Source: Streptomyces sp. NRRL S-37
GTDB lineage: Bacteria; Actinomycetota; Actinomycetes; Streptomycetales; Streptomycetaceae
DNA: 64,000 nt
Direction of reading: 5' to 3'
NCBI RefSeq assembly: GCF_000721605.1
Contig: NZ_JOIZ01000007.1
Coordinates: 1 to 64,000, forward strand
Below are positions 17,005-25,551 of this stretch, one piece after another (the stretch's first letter is position 1; every line of letters starts with the position of its first letter). The translations under genes were made by a program, and so were the position numbers. The notes beneath the pieces were generated by a model. The model was not told the DNA's origin and ran no database searches. It worked only from the letters and a program-made list of their open reading frames with translations.

Positions 17005-18168
17005 ATGGACGTCGGGCTCAAGCGCGAGCTGGAGGAGAAGGTCAGGGCGGGCGAACGCCTGACCCGTGAGGACGGCATCGCGCTGTACGAGTCGGACGAC
17101 CTGGCCTGGCTGGGCGGGCTGGCGCACGAGGTGCGGACGCGGCTCAACGGCGACGTCGTCCACTTCAACGTCAACCGCCACCTCAACATGACCAACGTGT
17201 GCACCGCCTCCTGCGCCTACTGCTCCTTCCAGCGCAAGCCGGGAGAGAAGGACGCGTACACGATGCGCATCGAGGAGGCGGTGAAGCTCGCCAAGGCGAT
17301 GGAGGGGGAGAACCTCACCGAGCTGCACATCGTCAACGGGCTGCACCCGAACCTGCCGTGGCGCTACTACCCGCGCTCGCTCAGGGAGCTGAAGGCCGCG
17401 CTGCCGGAGGTCTCGCTGAAGGCGTTCACCGCCACCGAGATCCACCACTTCGAGACCATCTCCGGGCTGTCCGCCTCCGAGATCCTCGACGAGCTGATCG
17501 ACGCCGGTCTCGAGTCCCTCACCGGCGGCGGCGCGGAGATCTTCGACTGGGAGGTGCGGCAGCACATCGTCGACCACCGCACCCACTGGGAGGACTGGTC
17601 GCGCATCCACCGGCTGGCGCACGAGAAGGGCCTCAAGACGCCGTGCACCATGCTGTACGGCCACATCGAGGAGCCCCGCCACCGCGTGGACCACGTGCTG
17701 CGGCTGCGTGAACTCCAGGACGAGACCGGCGGTTTCCAGGTCTTCATCCCGCTGCGCTACCAGCACGACTTCGTGGACATGAAGGACGGCAAGGTACGCA
17801 ACCGGCTCCAGGCGCGGACGCAGATGGCGACCGGCGCGGAGGCGCTGAAGACGTTCGCGGTGTCGCGGCTGCTGTTCGACAACGTGCCGCACGTCAAGGT
17901 GTTCTGGGTGATGCACGGCGTGCGGACGGCGCAGCTCGCGCTGCAGCACGGGGCGGACGACATGGACGGGTCAGTCGTCGAGTACAAGATCACGCACGAT
18001 GCGGACGACTACGGCACGCCGAACAAGCTCACCCGTGAGGATCTGCTGGACCTCATCCGCGACGCGGGGTTCCGGCCGGTGGAACGGAACACCCGGTACG
18101 AGATCATCCGGGAGTACGACGGCCCCGACCCGGCGCGCCGGGAGTCCCCCCAGCCGATGCGGGTGTGA
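17005..18168 (+). CDS. mqnE: Aminofutalosine synthase (radical SAM)
   Basis: MqnE joins 3-[(1-carboxyvinyl)oxy]benzoate to the adenosine part of S-adenosylmethionine. The 387-aa protein has the radical SAM cluster motif CTASCAYCSF (Cys-x3-Cys-x2-Cys, about residues 65-74), the NVNRHLNMTNVC strand before it, and LTEIHHFE-like and GGGAEIFDWEVR segments typical of the MqnC/MqnE/CofH group. SAM-binding GE motif region: GENLTELHIVNGLHP. A GAGGG lies nine bases before the ATG. A terminator follows at 18183-18206. Confidence 0.93.
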   Translation: MDVGLKRELEEKVRAGERLTREDGIALYESDDLAWLGGLAHEVRTRLNGDVVHFNVNRHLNMTNVCTASCAYCSFQRKPGEKDAYTMRIEEAVKLAKAMEGENLTELHIVNGLHPNLPWRYYPRSLRELKAALPEVSLKAFTATEIHHFETISGLSASEILDELIDAGLESLTGGGAEIFDWEVRQHIVDHRTHWEDWSRIHRLAHEKGLKTPCTMLYGHIEEPRHRVDHVLRLRELQDETGGFQVFIPLRYQHDFVDMKDGKVRNRLQARTQMATGAEALKTFAVSRLLFDNVPHVKVFWVMHGVRTAQLALQHGADDMDGSVVEYKITHDADDYGTPNKLTREDLLDLIRDAGFRPVERNTRYEIIREYDGPDPARRESPQPMRV

Positions 18169-18182
18169 GGCGGCGGGGCCCC

Positions 18183-18206
18183 GTCAGGGGGCTCCCGCCC
18201 CCTGAC
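18183..18206 (+). terminator. Terminator after mqnE
   Basis: A perfect 10-bp stem (GTCAGGGGGC / GCCCCCTGAC) with a TCCC loop starts 14 bases after the mqnE stop codon. GC content of the stem is high; no long T run follows, as is usual in Streptomyces. Confidence 0.65.
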
Positions 18207-18257
18207 CCTCGCCCTGTGCCCACCTCATTCTTGAGTGCGCCACCTCCGAGTAAGGGC

Positions 18258-18263
18258 TAGCAT
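18258..18263 (+). promoter_or_regulatory. -10 hexamer of a leaderless acetyltransferase transcript
   Basis: TAGCAT lies six bases before the ATG at 18270, with no ribosome-binding site in between. A TTGAGT at 18231-18236 is 21 bases upstream, too far for an ideal -35. Confidence 0.45.
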
Positions 18264-18269
18264 CGCCAC

Positions 18270-18794
18270 ATGCCCCTTACGTTCACCCTCGATCCCGTCG
18301 TCACCCCCGAACTCCGCGACGGCATCCTCGACCTGTGGACCGACGTCACCAACGCCGGCGGAGCGGTCGGCTTCGTACCGCCCGTGACCCGTGAGGACAT
18401 CCGCCCCGGCCTGGTGCGCCAGTTCGTGTCGATGACGGAGGAACGCTCCCGCCTGCTCGTCGGGCACGACGAGGAGGGCAGGGTGGCGGCGACGGCGTTC
18501 CTCACCTTCAACACCCACCCCCTGATGACCCACTGGCTCTGGCTCTACACGGTGATGGTCCACCCCCGCCACCAGGGCAAGGGGTACGGCCGTGACCTGC
18601 TCGCCGCCGCCGAGCGGTCCGCCCGCACCGTCGACGGCATCGAGGCGATCCGGCTCGCCTGCCGCGGCGGCCTCGGCCTGGAGCGCTTCTACGCCTCCTG
18701 CGGCTACAAGGAGGTCGGCCGGGTCCCGAACGCCATCCGCGTGGCCCCCGGCGACGACCGCGACGACATCATCATGCTGCTGCCGCTGACCTGA
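18270..18794 (+). CDS. GNAT-family N-acetyltransferase
   Basis: The 174-aa protein has the acetyl-CoA binding signature of the GNAT fold: VMVHPRHQGKGYGRDLLAAA (about residues 94-113, R-x-x-G-x-G/A type), preceded by strands with HDEEGRVAATAFLTF and followed by the GLGLERFYASCGYKEVGR segment typical of motif B. The acceptor amine is not deducible. It has its own leaderless promoter and stands alone between mqnE and the DUF4229 gene. Confidence 0.85.
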   Translation: MPLTFTLDPVVTPELRDGILDLWTDVTNAGGAVGFVPPVTREDIRPGLVRQFVSMTEERSRLLVGHDEEGRVAATAFLTFNTHPLMTHWLWLYTVMVHPRHQGKGYGRDLLAAAERSARTVDGIEAIRLACRGGLGLERFYASCGYKEVGRVPNAIRVAPGDDRDDIIMLLPLT

Positions 18795-18890
18795 GCCCCG
18801 CACCCCGCTGAAAGATCCACGCCCGGCCGTGCTTCACTGGACATCGTCCCTTTGGGGCGTTCTGACCGTACGCAGGGAAGAGTGGATGAG

Positions 18891-19190
18891 ATGCTCCGCT
18901 ACACACTGATGCGCCTCGGGATCTTCGTGGGCTGCCTCGTGGTCGTCTGGGGCCTCGTCTACTCCGGCCTCGCCCCGCGCGGTCTCGGCGACTCCAACGG
19001 CCTGTGGATCGTGCTGCTCGCGTTGCTGATCTCGGCCCCGATCAGCTTCGTCGTGCTCCGCGAGGAGCGGGACCGGGCCTCCGAGCGGATCGTACGGCGG
19101 GTGGACCGGGCCAAGGCCGGCCTGGAGGCCAACCGCGCCATGGAGGACACGGCCGACGACGCCGCCCGCACGCAGGGCCAGACCTCGTAA
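18891..19190 (+). CDS. DUF4229-family two-helix membrane protein
   Basis: The 99-aa protein has two membrane helices (LRYTLMRLGIFVGCLVVVWG and LWIVLLALLISAPISFVVL) followed by a basic, charged tail (REERDRASERIVRRVDR and on) facing the cytoplasm. The REERD motif after the second helix and this size fit the actinobacterial DUF4229 family, whose function is unknown. The ATG at 18891 has GGAAGAG upstream. It is a single gene closed by the terminator at 19220-19255. Confidence 0.75.
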   Translation: MLRYTLMRLGIFVGCLVVVWGLVYSGLAPRGLGDSNGLWIVLLALLISAPISFVVLREERDRASERIVRRVDRAKAGLEANRAMEDTADDAARTQGQTS

Positions 19191-19219
19191 CGTCCGTCAC
19201 ACCCGCGCACCGTACTCGG

Positions 19220-19255
19220 GCGCCCCGGTTCCGAACGTCCTGGAAACCGGGGCGC
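19220..19255 (+). terminator. Terminator after the DUF4229 gene
   Basis: A perfect 11-bp stem (GCGCCCCGGTT / AACCGGGGCGC) with a 14-base loop, followed by TTTGCGTT, starts 30 bases after the stop codon. Confidence 0.75.
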
Positions 19256-19289
19256 TTTGCGTTGTATAGGTGTCTTTGGCTCCTCACCT

Positions 19290-19318
19290 CTCAAAGAAAG
19301 GCTTTGAGGATCTCAAAG
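19290..19318 (+). promoter_or_regulatory. Triple CTCAAAG element upstream of the dicarboxylate symporter gene
   Basis: CTCAAAG occurs at 19290-19296, its exact inverse CTTTGAG at 19302-19308, and CTCAAAG again at 19312-19318. The first two form a 7-bp hairpin or dyad with a five-base centre; the third is spaced about one helical turn further on. The block stands about 190 bases before the symporter start, in the only promoter-bearing gap (19256-19511) of that gene, and looks like an operator. No regulator is assigned. Confidence 0.4.
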
Positions 19319-19511
19319 CTCAGGTGTTACGGTCTTCGGGTGAAGTCAGCAGCCGTGTTCCCCACGCCCCGGAGTGTTCCGCTCGTGGCGCGCCTGCACG
19401 TGGACCTCTGCCGGGTCACCGCCGCGAACTGTCGTCCCTGACGCTCCGCCGCCACCCGCGTTCCCCGTCCCACGTCACCGTCACCTTCCCCACGCGTCCC
19501 CTCAACGGAGC

Positions 19512-20843
19512 ATGTCCGTGTCCACGAACACGCAGTCCAAGCTGCCCCTCCGCGTGCCCTTCTGGGCCCAGATACTCGCCGGCCTCGTCCTGGGCGTCCT
19601 GCTCGGCTGGCTCGCCCGCAGCCAGGACGTCTCCTGGCTGGTCACCACCCTGGAGAAGATCGGCGGCACCTTCATCGGCCTGCTGAAGCTGGCCGTCGCC
19701 CCGCTCGTCTTCTTCGCGATCCTGGTCTCCATCACCAACCTGCGGAAGGTCAACAACGCGGCCCGGCTGGCCTCGCGCACCCTCCTCTGGTTCATGATCA
19801 CCTCGCTGATCGCGGTGGCGATCGGCCTGGTCATCGGCCTGGTCACCAACCCGGGCGCCGGCACCGGCCTCACCCCGGCGGACGGCGCCGAGCCGGAGCA
19901 CACCGGCTCCTGGATCGACTTCCTCACCGGCATCGTGCCCACCGACGTCATCACGCCGTTCACCGAACTGAACGTCCTCCAGATCGTCTTCATGGCCGCC
20001 GTCGCCGGAATCGCCGCCCTCCAGCTCGGCGAGAAGGCCCAGCCGATCCTCACCCTGAGCGAGTCCGTCCTCGAACTCCTCCAGAAGGCCCTGTGGTGGG
20101 TCATCCGCCTCGCCCCGCTCGGCACCGTCGGCCTCATCGGCAACGCCATCGCCACCTACGGCTGGGACCTGATCGGCAAGTACGCCACCTTCACCGCCGA
20201 CATCTACGTCGGCTGCGCGCTCGTCCTCTTCGGCGTCTACCCGACGCTGCTCGCGACCGTCGCCAAGGCCAGCCCCATCCAGTTCTTCAAGGGCGCCTGG
20301 CCCGCGATCCAGCTCGCCTTCGTCTCCCGCTCCTCCGTCGGCACCATGCCGCTGACCCAGAAGGTCACCGAGCGCCTCGGCGTGCCGAAGGAGTACGCCT
20401 CCTTCGCCGTCCCGTTCGGCGCGACGACCAAGATGGACGGCTGCGCCGCCATCTACCCGGCCATCGCCGCGATCTTCGTCGCCCAGATCTTCGACATCCA
20501 GCTCGGCGTCGGCGACTACCTGCTGATCGCGTTCGTCTCGGTGGTGGGCTCCGCCGCCACGGCCGGCCTCACCGGCGCGACGGTCATGCTCACCCTCACC
20601 CTCTCCACCCTGGGCCTGCCCATGGAGGGCGTGGGCCTGCTCCTCGCCATCGACCCGATCCTGGACATGATCCGCACGGCCACGAATGTCGCAGGCCAGG
20701 CGCTCGTCCCGGTCATCGTCTCCGCCCGTGAGGGACTGCTCGACCGGGAGGCGTACGACTCGGTCCACGCCTCGCCGGTCGACGAGACCCCGGCCGACGA
20801 GACCCCGGCCGACGAGCCCCGCCGGGTCCCCGCGGCGGCCTGA
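19512..20843 (+). CDS. Dicarboxylate/amino-acid:cation symporter (DAACS family)
   Basis: The 443-aa protein follows the glutamate/C4-dicarboxylate carrier family (DctA/GltP). It opens LRVPFWAQILAGLVLGVLLG and has LLKLAVAPLVFFAILVSI (helix 2), a serine-containing re-entrant loop SRSSVGTMPLTQKV, FAVPFGATTKMDGCA (the NMDGT-like cation site, changed to KMDGC), and the C-terminal FVSVVGSAATAGLTGA loop and DPILDMIRTATNVAGQAL motif with substrate-contacting Asp, Arg and Asn. A GTG at 19518, seven bases after GGAG, is an equally good start. The C-terminus carries a DETPADETPADE repeat. Confidence 0.9.
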   Translation: MSVSTNTQSKLPLRVPFWAQILAGLVLGVLLGWLARSQDVSWLVTTLEKIGGTFIGLLKLAVAPLVFFAILVSITNLRKVNNAARLASRTLLWFMITSLIAVAIGLVIGLVTNPGAGTGLTPADGAEPEHTGSWIDFLTGIVPTDVITPFTELNVLQIVFMAAVAGIAALQLGEKAQPILTLSESVLELLQKALWWVIRLAPLGTVGLIGNAIATYGWDLIGKYATFTADIYVGCALVLFGVYPTLLATVAKASPIQFFKGAWPAIQLAFVSRSSVGTMPLTQKVTERLGVPKEYASFAVPFGATTKMDGCAAIYPAIAAIFVAQIFDIQLGVGDYLLIAFVSVVGSAATAGLTGATVMLTLTLSTLGLPMEGVGLLLAIDPILDMIRTATNVAGQALVPVIVSAREGLLDREAYDSVHASPVDETPADETPADEPRRVPAAA

Positions 20844-21112
20844 CCGTCACCGGGCCCCGGACACGGAGCGCTTCCCGGCCGTCATCGGCGGGTGACCGTC
20901 GCCGGGGGCGCCCCGTACGAACCGGCCCGCGAGCGCCCGGTCGGCCGGGAAGCGCCCCGCCGCCGGTGGTCCGCACCGGCACCTCGGCGCCGTCCACGCG
21001 GTTCACCGCGCAGCTCCCGCCGACGCCGACGGCGGGGTGAACGGCCGTCCCCGGCGGCCAGCCGGGGCCGGGGAGCGCCGGAGGCCGGGGCCCGCGGCAG
21101 GGGACGGACCGT

Positions 21113-21118
21113 ACGCTG
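21113..21118 (+). promoter_or_regulatory. -10 hexamer of a leaderless tetR transcript
   Basis: TACGCT stands six bases before the ATG of the TetR gene, with no ribosome-binding site between them. Confidence 0.45.
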
Positions 21119-21124
21119 TGTCCC

Positions 21125-21817
21125 ATGGGTGCCGTGAAGACGAAGCGGATGCCGCGTGCGGTCCGTGAGCAGCAGATGCTGGACGCCGCCGTGCGGACCT
21201 TCGGACAGCGGGGGTACATGGCGGCGTCGATGGACGAGATCGCCGAACTGGCGGGTGTGTCCAAGCCGTTGGTGTACCTGTACCTGAACTCCAAGGAAGA
21301 CCTGTTCACCGCGTGCATCCGGCGCGAGGCGACGGCCCTCGTCGAGGCCGTGCGCGCCGGTGCCCGCCCCGGTCTGCCGGCCGACCGCCAACTCTGGTCG
21401 GGGCTGACGGCGTTCTTCACGCACACCGCCCGGCACCCCGACGGCTGGGCGGTGCTGCACCTCCAGGCCCGCACCCACGGCGAGGTGTTCGCCGCCGAGG
21501 TCGCCGTGATGCGCGCGGAGATCGTGGCGTTCGTGACGCAGCTCATCCTCGTCGCCGCCCGCGACGCCCACCGGGACCCCGACCTGCCCGAGCGTGAGGT
21601 CGCGGGGCTCGCGGAGGCCCTGGTCGGCGCCGCCGAGTCCCTCGCGGACTGGGCCAACGCCACCCCCGGTGTCACGGCCCGGCAGGCGGCGGCGACCCTG
21701 ATGAACTTCGCCTGGGCGGGCCTCGGCGACCTGATGGCCGGCCGCCGCTGGACCCCGCCGGACGACGAGCCCGCCCCGGAGACGGCTCAGAGCGGGCTGA
21801 CCTCGCCGGTCAGGTGA
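21125..21817 (+). CDS. TetR-family transcriptional regulator
   Basis: The 230-aa protein has the TetR N-terminal DNA-binding helices (REQQMLDAAVRTFGQRGYM, then MDEIAELAGVSKPLVYLYL, NSKEDLF; residues 14-64) and a divergent ligand-binding domain. It stands beside the fatty-acid gene block (MaoC, FabG, thiolase, acyl-CoA ligase), so it is the natural candidate to bind the double palindrome at 23998-24030. That link is inferred. Its last 31 bases overlap the convergent MaoC gene. The start is supported by the TACGCT hexamer six bases upstream. Confidence 0.9.
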   Translation: MGAVKTKRMPRAVREQQMLDAAVRTFGQRGYMAASMDEIAELAGVSKPLVYLYLNSKEDLFTACIRREATALVEAVRAGARPGLPADRQLWSGLTAFFTHTARHPDGWAVLHLQARTHGEVFAAEVAVMRAEIVAFVTQLILVAARDAHRDPDLPEREVAGLAEALVGAAESLADWANATPGVTARQAAATLMNFAWAGLGDLMAGRRWTPPDDEPAPETAQSGLTSPVR

Positions 21818-22653
21818 ACCCGGCCGCCGTCGCCGCGCAGGTGGAAGCGTCCGGCTTCCGCCGCGTACGTCACCGTCCCCGGCAGGAGCACCGGCGCCCG
21901 GAAGTCCGCGCGGACCTGTGCCGCGTCCGGGGTGCCGTGGGCGGCGAGGCAGCGGGCCACGGTCCACATGCCGTGCGCGACGGCGCGGGGGAAGCCGAAG
22001 AGGCGGGCGGTGAGCGGGTGCAGGTGGATCGGGTTGCGGTCGCCGGAGACGGCACCGTAGCGCCGTCCGACGTCCCCGGCCAGCCGCCACTCGTCGACGG
22101 CGGGCAGGGGCTTCGGCTCCTCCTCCCGCTGCCCGGTGGGCCGTTCGGAGGTCCGGTGGCGGGCCAGATAGGTGCTCCGTGACTCCCACACGACGTCCCC
22201 GCCGTCCCGCATCTCGGTGACCACGGCGGCCTGGGTGCCGCGCCGGTGCGGGGCCAGCCCGTCGACGTACACCGTCAGTGCGTACGCGCCCGTGGCCGGT
22301 GTCGCCCGGTGCCGGGTGATCCGTATCGACGTGTGGACCAGGCCCAGCAGAGGGAGCGGGAAGTCCGGCCCGCTCATCAGGCGCATGGCGAGGGGGAAGC
22401 CCAGCACGTGCGGATAGGTCACCGGCAGCGCGTCCCCGGGGCTCGCGGTGCCGGTCGGGAAGCCGGTCGGGAAGCCGCACACCCGCTCGTACGCGGTGAG
22501 CCGGGCGGTGTCGACGCGCAGGGCGGGCAGCACCAGGCGGGTGCGGGGGTGGGCGGCGTCGGGACGCGGGCGCTTGAAGGGGGAGAGCAGGGCGCCGCGG
22601 GCGAGGAGCGGTGCGAGAGCGGGGGGCGCGGGGAGTTCGAGCGTGGGTGTCAT
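21787..22653 (-). CDS. MaoC-like dehydratase (enoyl-CoA hydratase 2 fold)
   Basis: The 288-aa protein has two hot-dog halves. The C-terminal half contains the hydratase motif RYGAVSGDRNPIHLHP (catalytic Asp and His) and FPRAVAHGMWTVARCLA. The N-terminal half (LPVTYPHVLGFPLAMRLMS) is the degenerate partner, as in FAS-type and R-hydratase MaoC proteins. It should hydrate or dehydrate enoyl/3-hydroxyacyl-CoA in fatty-acid metabolism. Alternative start: GTG at 22665, overlapping the fabG stop by four bases; the ATG at 22653 has GAGAGG just upstream. Cotranscribed with fabG. Confidence 0.85.
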   Translation of the reverse strand: MTPTLELPAPPALAPLLARGALLSPFKRPRPDAAHPRTRLVLPALRVDTARLTAYERVCGFPTGFPTGTASPGDALPVTYPHVLGFPLAMRLMSGPDFPLPLLGLVHTSIRITRHRATPATGAYALTVYVDGLAPHRRGTQAAVVTEMRDGGDVVWESRSTYLARHRTSERPTGQREEEPKPLPAVDEWRLAGDVGRRYGAVSGDRNPIHLHPLTARLFGFPRAVAHGMWTVARCLAAHGTPDAAQVRADFRAPVLLPGTVTYAAEAGRFHLRGDGGRVHLTGEVSPL

Positions 22654-22661
22654 GGGCCCTC

Positions 22662-23966
22662 TCACGCCCCCAGCAGGCTCTGGCCGCAGACCCGTACGAC
22701 CTGCCCGTTCACCGCGCCCGAGGCCGGGTGGGCGAGCCAGGCGACGGTCTCGGCGACGTCGACGGGCAGGCCGCCCTGGGCGAGGGAGTTCATCCGGCGG
22801 CCCGCCTCGCGGATGAGCAGCGGGACGGCGGCCGTCATCCTCGTCTCGATGAAGCCGGGCGCGACCGCGTTCACCGTCACCCCGTGCCCGGCGAGCGCGT
22901 GCGGCGCGAGGGCGCGGACCAGGCCGGTGATCCCGGCCTTGCTCGCCCCGTAGTTGGTCTGGCCGGCGTTCCCGGCGATCCCCGCGATGGACGCCGTGGC
23001 GACGATCCGCCCGCCCCGCCTCAGGGTCCCGGCGGCGAGCAGCGCGTCGGTGGTGCGCAGCACGCTCGCCAGGTTCACCTCCAGGACGGAACTCCAGCGC
23101 TCGGCAGGCATGTTGACCAGGCGGCGGTCCCGGGTGACGCCCGCGTTGTGGACGAGGACGTCGAGGCCGCCGGGGAGGGCCTCGGCGATGCGGGCGCCCG
23201 CGTCGGCGGCGGTGATGTCGAGGGGGAGCGCCCTTCCGCCGAGCCGTTCGGCGACGTGCCGGGCGTCCGCCTCGGCGCCGGGGACGTCGAGGACGACCAC
23301 CTCGGCGCCGTCCCGGGCCAGTGTCTCGGCGACCGCCTCGCCGATGCCGCGCGCGGCGCCGGTCACCAGGGCGGTACGGCCGGACAGGGGGCGGTCCGTG
23401 TCGTAGGGGGCGGGGGACTCGTGCGCGCCGACGCCGATCACCTGGCCGCTGACGTAGGCCGACTTGGGGGAGAGCAGGAAGCGGAGGGTGGACTCGGCGG
23501 CGGGGGCGTCGGTGAGGCGGACCAGGTTCACGGTGATGCCCCGGCCGGCCTCCTTGCCGAGGGAGCGGGTGAAGCCCTCCAACGCCTGCTGGGCGGCGGC
23601 CTGATGGTGGTCGGCGGGGTCGAGCGGGGCGCCGAGCACCACGATCCGGCCGCTCGCGGCGACGGACCGTACGACGGGGTGCAGGGCCGCGTGCACCTCG
23701 GCGAGCCCGTCGACGTCCCGTATCCCGGTGGCGTCCAGGACGACGGCGGCGGGCCGGCCGGTGTCGTCCGGGGCGGGTCCCGTGCGGGCGAGGACGGGGG
23801 CGAGGTCGAGGGCGGACTTCCCGGCCGTGCGGTGGAGCAGGCCGCCGTCCAGCTCCGGCCGCTCCGGTGACCAGCGCCGCAGCGCCGCCGGCCGGGGCAG
23901 GCCCAGACGGCGGGTGAGGAAGCGGCCGGGCGCGGTGCCGGTGAAGCTCAGATAGCGGTCGGCCAT
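22662..23966 (-). CDS. 3-oxoacyl-ACP/CoA reductase, high-molecular-weight FabG type
   Basis: The 434-aa protein is longer than ordinary FabG (about 250). The C-terminal SDR domain (from about residue 200) has the cofactor motif LVTGAARGIGEAVAE, NAGVTRDR, and the catalytic Ser and Tyr-x-x-x-Lys (TASIAGIAGNAGQTNYGASK). The first 200 residues form a degenerate Rossmann domain with a KSALDLAP-type lead, as in FabG4 (HMwFabG) of mycobacteria. It probably reduces 3-oxoacyl-CoA. The ATG is preceded by GGAGGAAT. It is divergent from the thiolase gene, sharing the operator region. Confidence 0.88.
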   Translation of the reverse strand: MADRYLSFTGTAPGRFLTRRLGLPRPAALRRWSPERPELDGGLLHRTAGKSALDLAPVLARTGPAPDDTGRPAAVVLDATGIRDVDGLAEVHAALHPVVRSVAASGRIVVLGAPLDPADHHQAAAQQALEGFTRSLGKEAGRGITVNLVRLTDAPAAESTLRFLLSPKSAYVSGQVIGVGAHESPAPYDTDRPLSGRTALVTGAARGIGEAVAETLARDGAEVVVLDVPGAEADARHVAERLGGRALPLDITAADAGARIAEALPGGLDVLVHNAGVTRDRRLVNMPAERWSSVLEVNLASVLRTTDALLAAGTLRRGGRIVATASIAGIAGNAGQTNYGASKAGITGLVRALAPHALAGHGVTVNAVAPGFIETRMTAAVPLLIREAGRRMNSLAQGGLPVDVAETVAWLAHPASGAVNGQVVRVCGQSLLGA

Positions 23967-23997
23967 GCGGGATTCCTCCGTGACTGCTCCGAGGAGT

Positions 23998-24030
23998 GCT
24001 TACTCTGGAGTAAGGTTACCGGAGGTAAGC
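23998..24030. promoter_or_regulatory. Double palindromic operator between divergent fabG and thiolase genes
   Basis: Two inverted repeats lie side by side: TTACTCTGGAGTAA (24000-24013, 6-bp arms) and TTACCGGAGGTAA (24016-24028, 5-bp arms). All four half-sites share TTAC/GTAA, and an outer GCTTAC...GTAAGC (23998-24003, 24025-24030) frames the pair. The arrangement is what two TetR-family dimers on adjacent sites would need. It is 28 bases before the thiolase ATG and 31 bases from the fabG ATG, so binding would block both genes. Confidence 0.6.
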
Positions 24031-24057
24031 CTATGTCACGGTGAGGAGCAGGTCGAG

Positions 24058-25344
24058 ATGAGCACTCTGAAGCCGGGCACCGTCCGGCGCGTCGCGGTCG
24101 TCGGCGGCAGCCGCGTCCCCTTCGCCCGCTCCGACGGCCCCTACGCCACCGCCTCCAACCAGGAGATGCTCACCGCCGCGCTGGACGGACTTGTCGAGCG
24201 GTACGGACTGCAAGCACCGGGCGCCGTCGGGGAGTTCGTCGCCGGGGCGGTCCTCAAGCACAGCCGTGACTTCAACCTCGCCCGCGAGACCGTCCTCGGC
24301 GCGGCGCTCGACGCCCGCACCCCCGCCTACGACATCCAGCAGGCTTGCGGCACCGGACTCCAGGCGGTGATCGCCGCCGCCAACAAGATCGCCCTCGGCC
24401 AGACGGAGGCCGCGATCGCCGGCGGCGCCGACACCGCGAGCGACGCGCCCCTCGGCGTCAACGACACTTTGCGCAAGGTGCTGTTGGAGGCGCGGCGGGC
24501 GAAGACGCTCGGCGGCCGGCTGAAGGCGCTGGCGAAGGTGCGCCCGGGTCACCTCGTCCCCGACATCCCGCGCAACGCCGAACCGCGCACGGGCCTGTCC
24601 ATGGGCGAGCACGCCGCGGTCACCGCCCGCGCCTGGGGCATCACCCGCGAGGCGCAGGACGAACTGGCGGCGGCCAGCCATCAGCGGCTGGCGGCGGCGT
24701 ACGAACGCGGTTTCTTCCAGGACCTGGTGGTGCCCTTCCGGGGCCTGGCCCGCGACCAGAACCTGCGCCCCGGCTCGACGGTGGAAAAACTCGCCGCGCT
24801 GAAGCCGGTGTTCGGCCTCGACGGCCCCGAACCCACCATGACGGCGGGCAATTCGACCCCGCTCACCGACGGCGCCGCGCTGGTGCTGCTCGCGAGCGAG
24901 GAGTGGGCGGCGGAGCGCGGCCTGGAACCTCTCGCCTATCTGAGCGCGTACGAGACGGCCGCCGTGGACTTCGTGCACGGGGACGTCGCCGGCGGCGAGG
25001 ACGGCCTGCTGATGGCGCCCGCCCACGCGGTCCCGCGCATGCTTCAGCGGGCCGGTCTGGGCATCGCGGACTTCGACCTGGTCGAGGTGCACGAGGCGTT
25101 CGCCTCCCAGGTGCTGGCCACGCTGGCCGCCTGGGAGAAGCGGGGCCTCGCGCCCGTCGACCGCGCCCGGCTGAACGTGGCGGGCTCGTCCCTGGCCACC
25201 GGCCACCCCTTCGCCGCCACCGGCGCCCGCATCGTGGCCACCCTGGCGAAACTCCTCGCCGAACGGGACGCCCCCGCACGCGGACTGATCTCGGTCTGTG
25301 CGGCGGGCGGCCAGGGGGTGACGGCGATCCTGGAGCGTACGTGA
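24058..25344 (+). CDS. Acetyl-CoA C-acetyltransferase (thiolase, FadI/FadA-like)
   Basis: The 428-aa protein has the thiolase nucleophile region YDIQQACGTGLQAVIAA (catalytic Cys, about residue 96), the HEAF motif LVEVHEAFASQVLATLAAW, GHPFAATGARI and the C-terminal acid/base Cys in SVCAAGGQG. It should cleave 3-oxoacyl-CoA or condense acetyl-CoA units. The ATG at 24058 follows GAGGAGCAGGTCGAG. With FabG and MaoC across the divergent promoter and an acyl-CoA ligase downstream it completes a four-gene beta-oxidation-type set. Confidence 0.92.
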   Translation: MSTLKPGTVRRVAVVGGSRVPFARSDGPYATASNQEMLTAALDGLVERYGLQAPGAVGEFVAGAVLKHSRDFNLARETVLGAALDARTPAYDIQQACGTGLQAVIAAANKIALGQTEAAIAGGADTASDAPLGVNDTLRKVLLEARRAKTLGGRLKALAKVRPGHLVPDIPRNAEPRTGLSMGEHAAVTARAWGITREAQDELAAASHQRLAAAYERGFFQDLVVPFRGLARDQNLRPGSTVEKLAALKPVFGLDGPEPTMTAGNSTPLTDGAALVLLASEEWAAERGLEPLAYLSAYETAAVDFVHGDVAGGEDGLLMAPAHAVPRMLQRAGLGIADFDLVEVHEAFASQVLATLAAWEKRGLAPVDRARLNVAGSSLATGHPFAATGARIVATLAKLLAERDAPARGLISVCAAGGQGVTAILERT

Positions 25345-25551
25345 GTGACCCTCACGTAACCCACAACAATGCACACCCCCGGCCCGGGACCGTCCCCGAA
25401 CCCGCACAGACCTTCCACGTCAGCGCCGTACGATCTCCGCACCGACCGGTGGTGACCCCTTTCTCCCGCGGCCACCGGTGAGCGCCTCGGCGTGCGAGGC
25501 ACGTATGTCGTGGCAGCACGCAGTTCCCCTGCACGTCCCAGGAGCCGCCCC

